Of a stretch of 37,432 nucleotides of DNA, positions 15,626-23,737 are shown piece by piece. Both the position numbers and the translations under genes were made by a program. The notes under the pieces are model-generated. The model ran no database searches. It saw only the letters and a list, made by a program, of their open reading frames with translations, and was not told the origin of the DNA. The stretch covers positions 1-37,432 of the forward strand of contig JAICGJ010000039.1 in NCBI GenBank assembly GCA_025923195.1, given 5' to 3'. Source of the DNA: Chryseolinea sp. GTDB lineage: Bacteria > Bacteroidota > Bacteroidia > Cytophagales > Cyclobacteriaceae. Position 1 is the stretch's first letter, and each line of letters starts with the position of its first letter.

Positions 15626-16405
15626 ATGAAGGTATCCCTGACCCCAAAAAACAGTATAGCATTACTTTCCTTGTCCTTCATAATGCAGGAAACACATGAG
15701 ATTGCACACACCGTGGTGGGGAGGATCATTTGCGGCTGTTGGGGAAAAAGAAATTTTAATTTGTGGGGACTTTGTAGTGGATGTTCTGAAGTTGAGCCCT
15801 TGTCAATCTTAGCTACTTTTGCAGGGCCATTCTACACTTTTTCGATCATTTGGATTGGGTATTTCCTGCTTTTCAAATCTTCTCCTAAATTAAAATCAAT
15901 AGGATTTGCACTAATTATTGCCAGCATGCCATTATCCAGAATACTAACACCCATTTTTGGAAGCGGTGATGAAATTTACGCGCTAAATAAGCTGTGGAAT
16001 AATCATACATTAGCGTGGATAGTTGGATTGCTCTTTGTTTTTGCACTCGTCATTCCACCGGTAGTCAAAGTATGGAATGTAATTGGAAATAAAAGGAAAA
16101 TATTGTGGTTTATCGGCTTGTTATTAGTGCCGTTTCTCATGACCGGCGCAATAGTATTTGGGATATTACAATCTTTGCTTTTAGAAAACGGCGTTATGAA
16201 TGCCTACTGGATATTAGGTTCACCAAAATTGGTTACAGTGTGGCTGACTTTTTTGATAATTGTTTTTACAGTATTTAGTAAATCGATATCAACCTTGTTG
16301 AGGCATTCACCTGAAAATAAAGATAATAATACAACTTCAAGCGTTATGAGATCACCATTAAAAGGTGTACAAGGCGCTGACCTTAAAGCTGCCCCCCCAT
16401 TCTGA
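15626..16405 (+). CDS. M50-like integral-membrane zinc metallopeptidase (putative)
   Basis: A 259-residue membrane protein with roughly six hydrophobic segments (about 8-22, 57-82, 91-110, 128-150, 158-182, 200-220). The zinc motif HEIAH at 24-28 lies in the first segment (QETHEIAHTVVGR). An AGPFYTF motif at 66-72 resembles the GGP/AGP loop that follows HExxH in M50-like families, and SMPLSRIL...GSGDE at 100-116 is a possible third-ligand region with D115. The cysteines in IICGCWG and GLCSGCSE could form a metal or disulfide site. The last 25 residues are low in order and not membrane-like. Site-2-protease-like cleavage is inferred from motifs only. No anti-sigma factor or other obvious substrate gene is adjacent. 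Confidence 0.7.
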   Translation: MKVSLTPKNSIALLSLSFIMQETHEIAHTVVGRIICGCWGKRNFNLWGLCSGCSEVEPLSILATFAGPFYTFSIIWIGYFLLFKSSPKLKSIGFALIIASMPLSRILTPIFGSGDEIYALNKLWNNHTLAWIVGLLFVFALVIPPVVKVWNVIGNKRKILWFIGLLLVPFLMTGAIVFGILQSLLLENGVMNAYWILGSPKLVTVWLTFLIIVFTVFSKSISTLLRHSPENKDNNTTSSVMRSPLKGVQGADLKAAPPF

Positions 16406-16547
16406 TCGTGCTTATCAGGAACTAAGAGAAGGGATTAGACAACGATTCAGGTTTGTCTTCTGAATAAAGAGGGAGGTACTGTTTGACGTTAATACGATTA
16501 TTAGATGAACCATAACTAACCTATTTGGCATTTCAAAATCAACTTCT

Positions 16548-16745
16548 ATGACCGAGAGAGAACTGCTCAAACTGGAAGGAACGATCCGTAAGAAAATGGA
16601 AGATATCAGAAAACAACGTGTGAGTCTCAGAGATTCTGGCATTGGTGGGTTGATGAATACGTTGAAGAAGGTGGACCTGAGCCTTTACGAAAAGATTCTT
16701 CCAGAATACAAAAAGATGGTCGCGGAGAGCAACATTTTTAAATAG
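16548..16745 (+). CDS. Small helical protein of unknown function
   Basis: A 65-residue frame with a coding-like composition: charged amphipathic helices (MTERELLKLEGTIRKKMEDI, YEKILPEYKKMVAES) around a short glycine-containing turn (DSGIGGLMNTLKKVDLSLYE). No signal peptide, membrane segment or known motif is seen. It lies 142 bases after the M50-like gene and 40 bases before the sugar isomerase-like gene on the same strand, and could share the latter's transcript. A longer minus-strand frame covers the same bases but looks less protein-like. Confidence 0.55.
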   Translation: MTERELLKLEGTIRKKMEDIRKQRVSLRDSGIGGLMNTLKKVDLSLYEKILPEYKKMVAESNIFK

Positions 16746-16785
16746 CTCCTTAGTATCTTCAAGCACCTTTTAAATTCGTGCTGGT

Positions 16786-17715
16786 ATGTCCACCCGGAGA
16801 GAATTTGTCAAACAGACTGTGCTAGCGACTTCGGCGTTCTACATGACACCATCCATTCAACCCACATCCTCCTTAGAAATTTCATTGGCGGAATGGTCAT
16901 TGCACCGCGGCCTTAAAGCTGGAACGATCGATCACCTCGATTTCCCTTCTATTGCAAACAAACAATTTGGGATCAACGTTGTCGAATACGTAAATGGGTG
17001 TTTCGGCAGTTACAAGAGAGATTTCAAGGAAGCTGGAAAGGACATGGCCTATCTACGTGAACTGCTGAATCGAAGCAAAGATGCAGGTGTCACAAATCAT
17101 CTCATCATGGTGGATGAGGAGGGATTCCTGGCGATCCCGGACGACAAGGAGAGATTGGTGGCTGTGGAGAATCATAAAAAATGGGCCGATGCAGCTAAAT
17201 TCCTGGAATGCAAAACGGTTCGTGTTAATCTCCATGGACCCGGGGAAAGCACGGCAAAAAAAACTGCTTCCGTAGATTCTCTTTCACGGCTAGGTGAATT
17301 TGCAGGACAATTGAATATCAACATTGTAGTTGAAAATCATGGAGGCGATTCATCCAAGGGTTTTTGGATTGCTGACGTTATGCGTCAGGTGAACAAGCCT
17401 AATGTCGGTACGCTGCCCGATTTTGGAAACTTTTGCATATCCCATGAGTGGGGTACTACCCAGGGTGAATGCAAGGAGATTTACGATCGTTATAAAGGCG
17501 TTGAGGAAATGTTACCCTTTGCCAAGGGTGTTAGTGCCAAAAGCTATGATTTTGATCTCAACGGCGAGCAGCCAAAGATCGACTACAAGCGATTGATCAA
17601 ATTAGTAAAGGCCTCCGGCTTTAAAGGGTTTATTGGAATAGAGTTCGAAGGTGAAACTCAACCAGAGGACGAAGGTATAAGAAAAACAAAGGCATTGCTT
17701 CAGAAGTACCTGTAA
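16786..17715 (+). CDS. Tat-exported sugar phosphate isomerase/epimerase-like TIM barrel
   Basis: A 309-residue protein of the xylose isomerase-like / AP endonuclease 2 superfamily. It starts with a twin-arginine signal (STRREFVKQ and a hydrophobic run to about residue 25), so the barrel should fold before export. Barrel motifs include FGINVVEYVNGCF near 63, KTVRVNLHGPGES near 145, the metal-site segments NIVVENHGGDSS near 182 and TLPDFGNFCISHEWG near 212, and the last strand GFKGFIGIEFEGE near 285. Those E, D, H and E positions are where the family binds its divalent metal. It may epimerise or isomerise a free sugar in the periplasm; the substrate is unknown. It continues the theme of exported sugar enzymes seen from 4.5 to 15 kb. 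Confidence 0.9.
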   Translation: MSTRREFVKQTVLATSAFYMTPSIQPTSSLEISLAEWSLHRGLKAGTIDHLDFPSIANKQFGINVVEYVNGCFGSYKRDFKEAGKDMAYLRELLNRSKDAGVTNHLIMVDEEGFLAIPDDKERLVAVENHKKWADAAKFLECKTVRVNLHGPGESTAKKTASVDSLSRLGEFAGQLNINIVVENHGGDSSKGFWIADVMRQVNKPNVGTLPDFGNFCISHEWGTTQGECKEIYDRYKGVEEMLPFAKGVSAKSYDFDLNGEQPKIDYKRLIKLVKASGFKGFIGIEFEGETQPEDEGIRKTKALLQKYL

Positions 17716-17788
17716 TGACCTAAATGGCACGTGCCGTTACTGGTTATTCTTGACACTTAGGATGTAGAACGAGGAAAAAATTGTTTCC

Positions 17789-18892
17789 TTACCTGACCGT
17801 AGCAGGCGCTGGAACAATAGAAATAAGCTGCAACTCCTTTTCTTTGCCCCTTAATTTGATATGGCCAAGTGATTGTGTGATATAATTATTTAACACTTGA
17901 ATTCTTGACACCAACTCAGCGGACACAACCAATTCTTTATTTAATTCATTACACATCGATAAAATGCGTGATGTCGTGTTCAACACATCTCCCGAACAGG
18001 TTATATCTCTTTTAATGATCCCAATTTCTCCTACGGTTACTTTTCCATAATGAATCCCTGCTTTAAAAGAAGGTACCAAGCCATATTTGGAAAGATATTT
18101 TTGTCGATTCCTTTCTATATGAAGCTTGATCTCAAAAAAACATTCAATGCATCGTCGGTGTGGTGTTTGATCTCGCAGCGACCAGGTTATGACGATTTCA
18201 TCTCCGACATACTGATAAATCTCACCTTTATTTTCAATAATAGGATGCGTTATATCTGCAAAGAAATCTTTAAGGAGACTGTGATACATGGTATTTCCCA
18301 ATCGTTCAGCAATGGCTGTCGAGGAATTCAAGTCCAGGAACATAAAAATTCTTTCTTCCTCCTTGGCAGTGTTATACTTTCCACGGATAATATTCCAAAA
18401 TGCTCCCTGACCAAATTTACTATTGACTTGAAGTACCAATTGTGTAACAGCAACTACCAGTGACCATGCTAGGGCTGATTTCAAGTGAGAGGTGTTGTTA
18501 AGAAATTTGATCAAGGCTTGTTGTGTATCAGGGTTTGTCAGCGGTTTTCCGCTTTGATACGAAGCTATGACTGAGCCCATTAATAATGTAACGATCGTGA
18601 AGATGACAGTGAAAGCAAGACTTACAGCAAATATTGTATATGCATAAGGTTTATCCTGATATTTTACATTTACAAAAAATACCAGGAAAGTTCCTCCTAA
18701 AAGCGCACCCGACAAACCTCCGATCATGCTTCTTGTCGCTTCCGTAATAAAAGAATAATGCTGCTTGGGTCCCTGAGAAATATTAACGTGAAAGGCCAGG
18801 TCGTCGTAGACAGCCATAATAAATCCGATAACTAGGTAGGCAACTATGATTACAGCCAGTTGCTTAAATTGTAGTTGCGTGCGTCGTTTCAT
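17789..18892 (-). CDS. Membrane-anchored class III adenylate/guanylate cyclase
   Basis: A 367-residue protein with four transmembrane segments (about 11-28, 56-76, 84-110, 138-156) and a C-terminal class III cyclase domain (about 180-360). Both metal-binding aspartates are present: D187 in MFLDLNSST and D231 in YVGDEIVITW. The transition-state residues N305 and R309 are in GDVLNTTSRI. The purine-specifying pair appears to be K277 (FKAGIHYG) and T298, the combination typical of class IIIb adenylyl cyclases, so cAMP is the likelier product. There is no HAMP or recognisable extracytoplasmic sensor, and no regulator or cAMP effector gene nearby. It is convergent with the isomerase gene; a palindrome GGCACGTGCC lies between the two 3' ends. 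Confidence 0.9.
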   Translation of the reverse strand: MKRRTQLQFKQLAVIIVAYLVIGFIMAVYDDLAFHVNISQGPKQHYSFITEATRSMIGGLSGALLGGTFLVFFVNVKYQDKPYAYTIFAVSLAFTVIFTIVTLLMGSVIASYQSGKPLTNPDTQQALIKFLNNTSHLKSALAWSLVVAVTQLVLQVNSKFGQGAFWNIIRGKYNTAKEEERIFMFLDLNSSTAIAERLGNTMYHSLLKDFFADITHPIIENKGEIYQYVGDEIVITWSLRDQTPHRRCIECFFEIKLHIERNRQKYLSKYGLVPSFKAGIHYGKVTVGEIGIIKRDITCSGDVLNTTSRILSMCNELNKELVVSAELVSRIQVLNNYITQSLGHIKLRGKEKELQLISIVPAPATVR

Positions 18893-19592
18893 TTAGTCAC
18901 GTGCTATTACAATTTAATTACAGGAGAGATTTTGAAGTATAATCGTTACGCTATAAGGTCGCTTGTACGGATTCAAACTTATCGCTCGCAAGCATAATAC
19001 TATTTTCTACGTATTGACAATACAAAAGTTGACAGATCAGAGCGATCGCGCACCCATTGGATGCAAATGTAGGACAATATCACTGCAATATGCGATTATC
19101 TCAAACCTGATAAAAAAGCTCTTTATGCACCCGGTCGATCATCCGACGGGAAGATTTCAAATGAGTACTCGAGAAATTCACAGGAATAAATTCCTTTTCC
19201 TAATGGATTTTCGGTAAATTCAGCAATGTGTTATTCATCGCGGGAACTCTTTCGGAGCCTGGCCTTTGATCGATGGTAGTGCTTCTAGTTGGTTTCCTTC
19301 TATAACATCAAAAAATTTAACCGCAAGGGCGCACCGGCGCCAAAAGTATGACGAGTGATCAGTGTAAACTTGGCGGTACATGTTCGCGGAGAATTGCTGA
19401 AACATGAAGACGTGTGGCCTTCAAGAAGTTTTAACGACAAAGAAGGAACAGCCCCAAAGTACAATTGACTCGTCCTTACTTATTCTTGCACCTTCTCAGG
19501 GGTGAAAAAAACTGCATCAAGTATCGACTTTGACGACAGGCTCCAATTAGATTGAAAGAAAGGATTTCTTAAAAAAGAAAAAAGCTCCTTTT
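18893..19592. other. Long gene-free region upstream of the NfeD gene
   Basis: 700 bases without a convincing gene. An 84-codon plus frame at 18963-19217 has a non-protein-like composition and is not called. Bases 19319-19392 hold a decayed GCG-type repeat. The last 60 bases are A-rich (AAAAAAGAAAAAAGCTCC just before the NfeD start) and are the likely leader of that gene. Confidence 0.5.
19319..19392. repeat. Decayed GCG-type intergenic repeat
   Basis: AACCGCAAGGGCGCACCGGC followed by AAACTTGGCGGTACATGTTC and GCGGAG resembles the CGCAAAGGCGC and ACTTTGCGG words at 11944-11990 and 8412-8452. It lies in non-coding DNA. Confidence 0.4.
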
Positions 19593-20870
19593 ATGAAATG
19601 CATTATTTTGTCCCTCATATTCATTATTCCTTGCCTGGTCTTTGCACAAAAAAAAGTCATCTCCCTGCAAATTGATGGAACTATAAATCCTGCATCAGCG
19701 GCATTTATTCACAGTGGTATTAAAAAAGCCAATAAAGAGAACGTCGCATGTCTTGTTATTCACATCAACACTCCTGGAGGTTTACTAAAATCAACGCGCG
19801 TTATTGTCAGTGATATTCTCGAGTCTCCGGTACCTGTAGTTGTTTACGTTTCTCCTGGTGGAGCTCACGCTGGCTCAGCAGGAGTTTTCATTACACTTGC
19901 GGCCCACATTGCTGCTATGGCACCCGGAACAAACATCGGTGCGGCCCACCCTGTTGCTATGCAGGGCTCACAAGACACTATCATGAACGAGAAAGCGACG
20001 AACGATGCGGCTGCATTTATCCGAAGCATTGCAGAAAAACGAAAGCGTGATGTGCAGTGGGCAGATGAGGCCGTCCGCAAAAGCATTTCGATCACAGAGA
20101 AAGAGGCTCTCGAAAAAAATGTTATTGATATGATTGCGATAAACACGCAGGATTTGCTCCGTCGTCTAGACGGTCGGAAGGTCTTGACAACGTCCGGAAC
20201 ACTGATAATAAATACGCACCAGGCAAACATTGAACATCTTGAAATGGGAATCTTTGAAAAATTTCTCGATGTAATCAGCGATCCCAATATTGCATACGTG
20301 TTGCTGCTTTTGGGACTCTATGGCCTCGTGTTTGAACTCTATAGTCCGGGAGCGATCGTTCCGGGTATTATCGGAGTCATCTGTCTCACCCTGGCGTTTT
20401 ATTCCATGCATACTCTGCCTGTAAACTATGCAGGCTTAGCGCTCATTATTTTCGCCATCATATTGTTTATACTTGAGATCAAAATTTCAAGCCATGGTGT
20501 ACTCACCATCGGAGCAATTATTTCTCTTCTGCTTGGGTCGATGATGCTGCTTCGTACAGATGAGGCAATAGAGTTTTACAGAATATCCTGGGGTGTGATA
20601 ATTTCATCGGTAGTTTTCTCATCATTGTTTTTTCTTTTTGTGCTGGGGGCGGGATTAAGAGCTCAGCGTTCAAAACCTGCTACGGGTTTGGAGACGATGA
20701 TAGGAGAGACGGGCGAATCACTTGAAACGCTTAACCCTGCGGGCGCTGTCTTGGTTCATGGAGAAATATGGCATGCAGAATCTCTTTCGGGAACGATAAA
20801 CAAAAAAGCAAAAGTTCGTGTAGCACAATTTAGGAACCTGACCCTTCTAGTTGAGCATATTAGTGGCTGA
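19593..20870 (+). CDS. NfeD family membrane protein with ClpP-class serine protease domain
   Basis: A 425-residue long-form NfeD protein. A signal peptide (about 1-18) is followed by a ClpP-class protease domain with nucleophile S95 in GGAHAGSAG and general base K134 in MNEKATNDAA, the Ser/Lys dyad spacing known from archaeal 1510-N. Four membrane helices occupy about 236-355, and a C-terminal NfeD OB-fold is near 365-425 (GLETMIGETGESLETL...). Relatives cleave the C-terminal segment of the partner SPFH protein. That partner starts only 15 bases downstream, the usual stomatin operon pair. A role in membrane or lipid-domain quality control is likely. Confidence 0.95.
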   Translation: MKCIILSLIFIIPCLVFAQKKVISLQIDGTINPASAAFIHSGIKKANKENVACLVIHINTPGGLLKSTRVIVSDILESPVPVVVYVSPGGAHAGSAGVFITLAAHIAAMAPGTNIGAAHPVAMQGSQDTIMNEKATNDAAAFIRSIAEKRKRDVQWADEAVRKSISITEKEALEKNVIDMIAINTQDLLRRLDGRKVLTTSGTLIINTHQANIEHLEMGIFEKFLDVISDPNIAYVLLLLGLYGLVFELYSPGAIVPGIIGVICLTLAFYSMHTLPVNYAGLALIIFAIILFILEIKISSHGVLTIGAIISLLLGSMMLLRTDEAIEFYRISWGVIISSVVFSSLFFLFVLGAGLRAQRSKPATGLETMIGETGESLETLNPAGAVLVHGEIWHAESLSGTINKKAKVRVAQFRNLTLLVEHISG

Positions 20871-20885
20871 TAAAATAATAAGGAT

Positions 20886-21653
20886 ATGGATATAATTGTC
20901 TTAGAACTTGTGCTTATCACCGTTTTCTCAATTATTATTCTTGCTAACGCAATCCGCATTCTGCGGGAATATGAACGTGGCGTTGTTTTTCGTCTCGGGA
21001 GGTTAATTCCGGCCGGAGTCAAAGGACCTGGGTTGGTGCTTCTCATTCCCATCATAGACAGGATGGTAAAGGTAAGTCTTCGCACGATCGTGATGGATGT
21101 TCCGCCTCAGGACATAATAACGCAGGATAATGTTTCAGTCAAAGTAAACGCGGTAATTTACTTTCGGGTAATTGTACCTCAAAAGGCCATTATAGAAGTA
21201 GAAGATTTTCTTTCTGCGACTTCTCAACTCTCACAGACAACGCTAAGAAGCGTGTTAGGGCAATCTGATCTTGATGACCTTCTCTCACAACGGGAAAAAA
21301 TAAATCTTAAGTTGCAGCAAATTATTGATTCTCATACAGGGCCCTGGGGCATCAAAGTCTCTACAGTTGAAGTGAAGCAAATAGATTTACCACAGGAGAT
21401 GCAGCGAGCAATGGCGAAGCAGGCGGAAGCAGAGCGCGAAAGGCGTTCGAAAGTAATTGCAGCGGAGGGCGAGTTTCAGGCCTCTCAGCGACTAGCCGAT
21501 GCCGCAAAAATTCTAAGCGATCAACCCAGCGCGCTTACCTTGAGGTATCTGCAAACCTTGCGCGAGATTGCAACAGAAAATAACTCGACGACGATTTTTC
21601 CCATCCCCATTGACCTGCTGAAGCCATTCCTAAGTACCACTGAAAAAAAATAG
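20886..21653 (+). CDS. SPFH/band 7 (slipin/stomatin-like) membrane protein
   Basis: A 255-residue stomatin-family protein. One N-terminal membrane segment (about 3-24) is followed by the SPFH domain, with signature stretches [36 protein letters not shown]-like [20 protein letters not shown] and the coiled region [20 protein letters not shown]. The C-terminus ([14 protein letters not shown]) holds the hydrophobic segment that NfeD proteases cut in relatives. It is translated right after the NfeD gene (15-base gap). It probably forms oligomeric membrane microdomains. Confidence 0.95.
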   Translation: MDIIVLELVLITVFSIIILANAIRILREYERGVVFRLGRLIPAGVKGPGLVLLIPIIDRMVKVSLRTIVMDVPPQDIITQDNVSVKVNAVIYFRVIVPQKAIIEVEDFLSATSQLSQTTLRSVLGQSDLDDLLSQREKINLKLQQIIDSHTGPWGIKVSTVEVKQIDLPQEMQRAMAKQAEAERERRSKVIAAEGEFQASQRLADAAKILSDQPSALTLRYLQTLREIATENNSTTIFPIPIDLLKPFLSTTEKK

Positions 21654-22250
21654 CAGTTTTATTGACTTTTTCATCAACGAATTCGCTAGAAACAGAAACC
21701 CTGCCAGCCCAAGATCGTGTCCGACTCATGGCGGAAAAAAAATTAGATCAGAGAAGCGTGGGAGGTTTTCAAAGCCCGGCAGTTGTCGAAAGATAGTAAT
21801 GTCGCGGGGAAAGTAATTTTGATTGACTTTTGCGAACCATTCTATAGCGACAACGGAGAACTACAACGTTCAATTTAGGCTCGGAGCCGTATATACTTCC
21901 ACCGCTTACAAAAGCTTTCCAGATGAAGATGGCACAAAATATACGCTGACTATTCTAAGTGATTAATCATCGGGTTCTCTAATAGAATCCACCTGATACA
22001 ATCCAGAATTCAGTGGAAAAGCAACGGTCAGCATATCCGCAAATATGGCCGAGAGTATCATGGTATACGTTGACGTGACAAGCTTCATATCATTGATACA
22101 CTAATCATCTTTCACTTCACGCTTTGTTAAAATTCTAAAGTCACATCACCGCTCATACGACATAACATTGTTTGCCTTCAATGGGTTAAATAGTTTAGGG
22201 ATGCAAAACGGCGTCACGACAAGGCTATTAAACATTTTTGAGCAAAAAAG
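21654..22250. other. Gene-free region with two short coding-like remnants
   Basis: 597 bases between the SPFH gene and the RND operon. Two short plus-strand frames look protein-like but lack starts and company: 21686-21796 (LETETLPAQDRVRLMAEKKL...) and 21823-21966 (ending YKSFPDEDGTKYTLTILSD). They may be decayed gene fragments. TTTG at 22171 and TAGTTTAG at 22191 are 16 bases apart, an imperfect candidate for the RND operon promoter. A 17-codon frame at 22201-22254 overlaps the start of the next gene. Confidence 0.35.
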
Positions 22251-23693
22251 GTGAGGATATTGCAAACTGGTGACATAAAATACATCATAAAAAAAATCCA
22301 TTTCGGCACAGCAACCGCTGTTATGTTCCTTTTTTGGTGCTGTATCGTGATTTGGGGATGTTCGCCAAAGGTTGCAAAAGTCGATTTACCTTATGATACC
22401 CTACAAGCCTTCTCCTTATCTGGTGAGAAAGAAGCGCCGGCAAGATGGTGGCTGGCCTTTGAAGACCCCGACCTCAATTCCCTGATTGATTCGGTCCTAC
22501 GTGGTAACCTGCCTTTGAAGAGTGTTTGGTACCAACTGGAAGAAGCGGGTGCGTTGGTAGATGTTACAGCATCGGCGCGGTGGCCACAACTCTCCCTCGG
22601 GATTCAAAGTGGATTCAGCGTGCCAGAGCCAGACTTTGTCGGAGGTGAAAACACACAAGTTTCGCTAAGGGCCGCCTATGAGGTCGACCTATGGGGGCGG
22701 ATCAGATACAGTATGCATGCCGATCAATACCAATTCAAGGCAAGCTATTACGATTATAAGACAGCTGCGGTCACACTTTCAGCCGAAACGGCCTTAACGT
22801 ATTTCCGACTGAAAGCCACCAGCGAGCAGCTGCGGTTGACAAAAGAACAACTCGATACCAATGAAAAAGTCCTGGCGCTTATCAGAGCCCGTTTCGCCAG
22901 CGGCCAAGTGCGCGGCGTGGATATCCTGCGACAGCAGCAATTGATCGAAAACACCAAAGAGCAACAGATCGGACTGGAAATGCAGTTGGAGGTCCTTAAA
23001 AATCAGCTGGCTGTTCTTTTAGGCACGCCGCCGGGAGAGGATTTCAGAAACTCCATCCATGTTTTTGATTCGTTGCCTGAACTTCCTCCCTTACCACAAA
23101 CGGGCGTTCCGCTCCAATTGGTAAACCGAAGGCCCGATGTCCTTAACGCGTACTACCAGCTCCAGGCGGCCGATCGGGACTTAGCCGCTGCCATTAGCAA
23201 CAGATATCCGCGGCTTAATTTTTCTATTGCTACTGCCGTAAGGTCAAATACTATAGAAGGTCTGCTTGAATCGCAAGCTGGCTCTCTAGCGGGTAGTTTG
23301 CTGGCTCCTTTATTCTATGGTCGCAGCCTAAATGCGCAGGTAGACCGTGCGGAAGCAGTAAGACAACAACTCACCAACTCCTACGGGCAGACTGTTCTTA
23401 CTGCTTTTCAGGAGGTAGAAAACGCCCTGGTACAGGAAGTGAAACTAACGGACCAAATCGAAGTGATTGAAGAGCAGCTGGAACTGGCGGGGAAAACCTT
23501 CCGACAGCTAGGAATCGAATACCTTAACGGCTCATTGCCCTATATCGATGTGTTGGCAACGCTTACTCAGCAGCAACAGCTTCGCAGGGGGCTCACTGAT
23601 GCCAGGATGACTTTGTACGAAGTCAGGATTGGCTTGTACCGTGCTTTGGCAGGAGGTTTCGAAACAGCAAGCATTGCTGGCGAAGATCTGTAA
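22251..23693 (+). CDS. RND efflux outer-membrane channel lipoprotein (TolC/OprM/NodT family)
   Basis: A 480-residue outer-membrane factor. The GTG start at 22251 is chosen because it supplies a basic n-region (IKYIIKKIHFG) before the hydrophobic core and lipobox VIWGC (Cys37); ATG at 22323 would leave no charged region. The early motif ARWWLAFEDPDLNSLIDSVL and two repeated OEP halves are typical: coiled helices such as LSAETALTYFRLKATSEQLR and the second-half RRPDVLNAYYQLQAADRDLA AA. It should trimerise as the exit duct of the pump encoded by the next two genes (adaptor 44 bases on, then the permease). The TGA of a 17-codon upstream frame overlaps this GTG. Confidence 0.94.
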   Translation: MRILQTGDIKYIIKKIHFGTATAVMFLFWCCIVIWGCSPKVAKVDLPYDTLQAFSLSGEKEAPARWWLAFEDPDLNSLIDSVLRGNLPLKSVWYQLEEAGALVDVTASARWPQLSLGIQSGFSVPEPDFVGGENTQVSLRAAYEVDLWGRIRYSMHADQYQFKASYYDYKTAAVTLSAETALTYFRLKATSEQLRLTKEQLDTNEKVLALIRARFASGQVRGVDILRQQQLIENTKEQQIGLEMQLEVLKNQLAVLLGTPPGEDFRNSIHVFDSLPELPPLPQTGVPLQLVNRRPDVLNAYYQLQAADRDLAAAISNRYPRLNFSIATAVRSNTIEGLLESQAGSLAGSLLAPLFYGRSLNAQVDRAEAVRQQLTNSYGQTVLTAFQEVENALVQEVKLTDQIEVIEEQLELAGKTFRQLGIEYLNGSLPYIDVLATLTQQQQLRRGLTDARMTLYEVRIGLYRALAGGFETASIAGEDL

Positions 23694-23737
23694 GGAAGAC
23701 CTCAGAAAACAGTCTCATAGCTTTAGATTCATTGCGT

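Noticed and set aside
17726-17735. GGCACGTGCC palindrome between the isomerase and cyclase genes as a bidirectional terminator
   Set aside because: The palindrome has no loop and no adjacent T tract, so it would not act as a standard terminator.
18963-19217. 84-codon plus-strand frame in the 700-base gap before the NfeD gene
   Set aside because: The composition is not protein-like and there is no motif, signal or neighbour that supports it.
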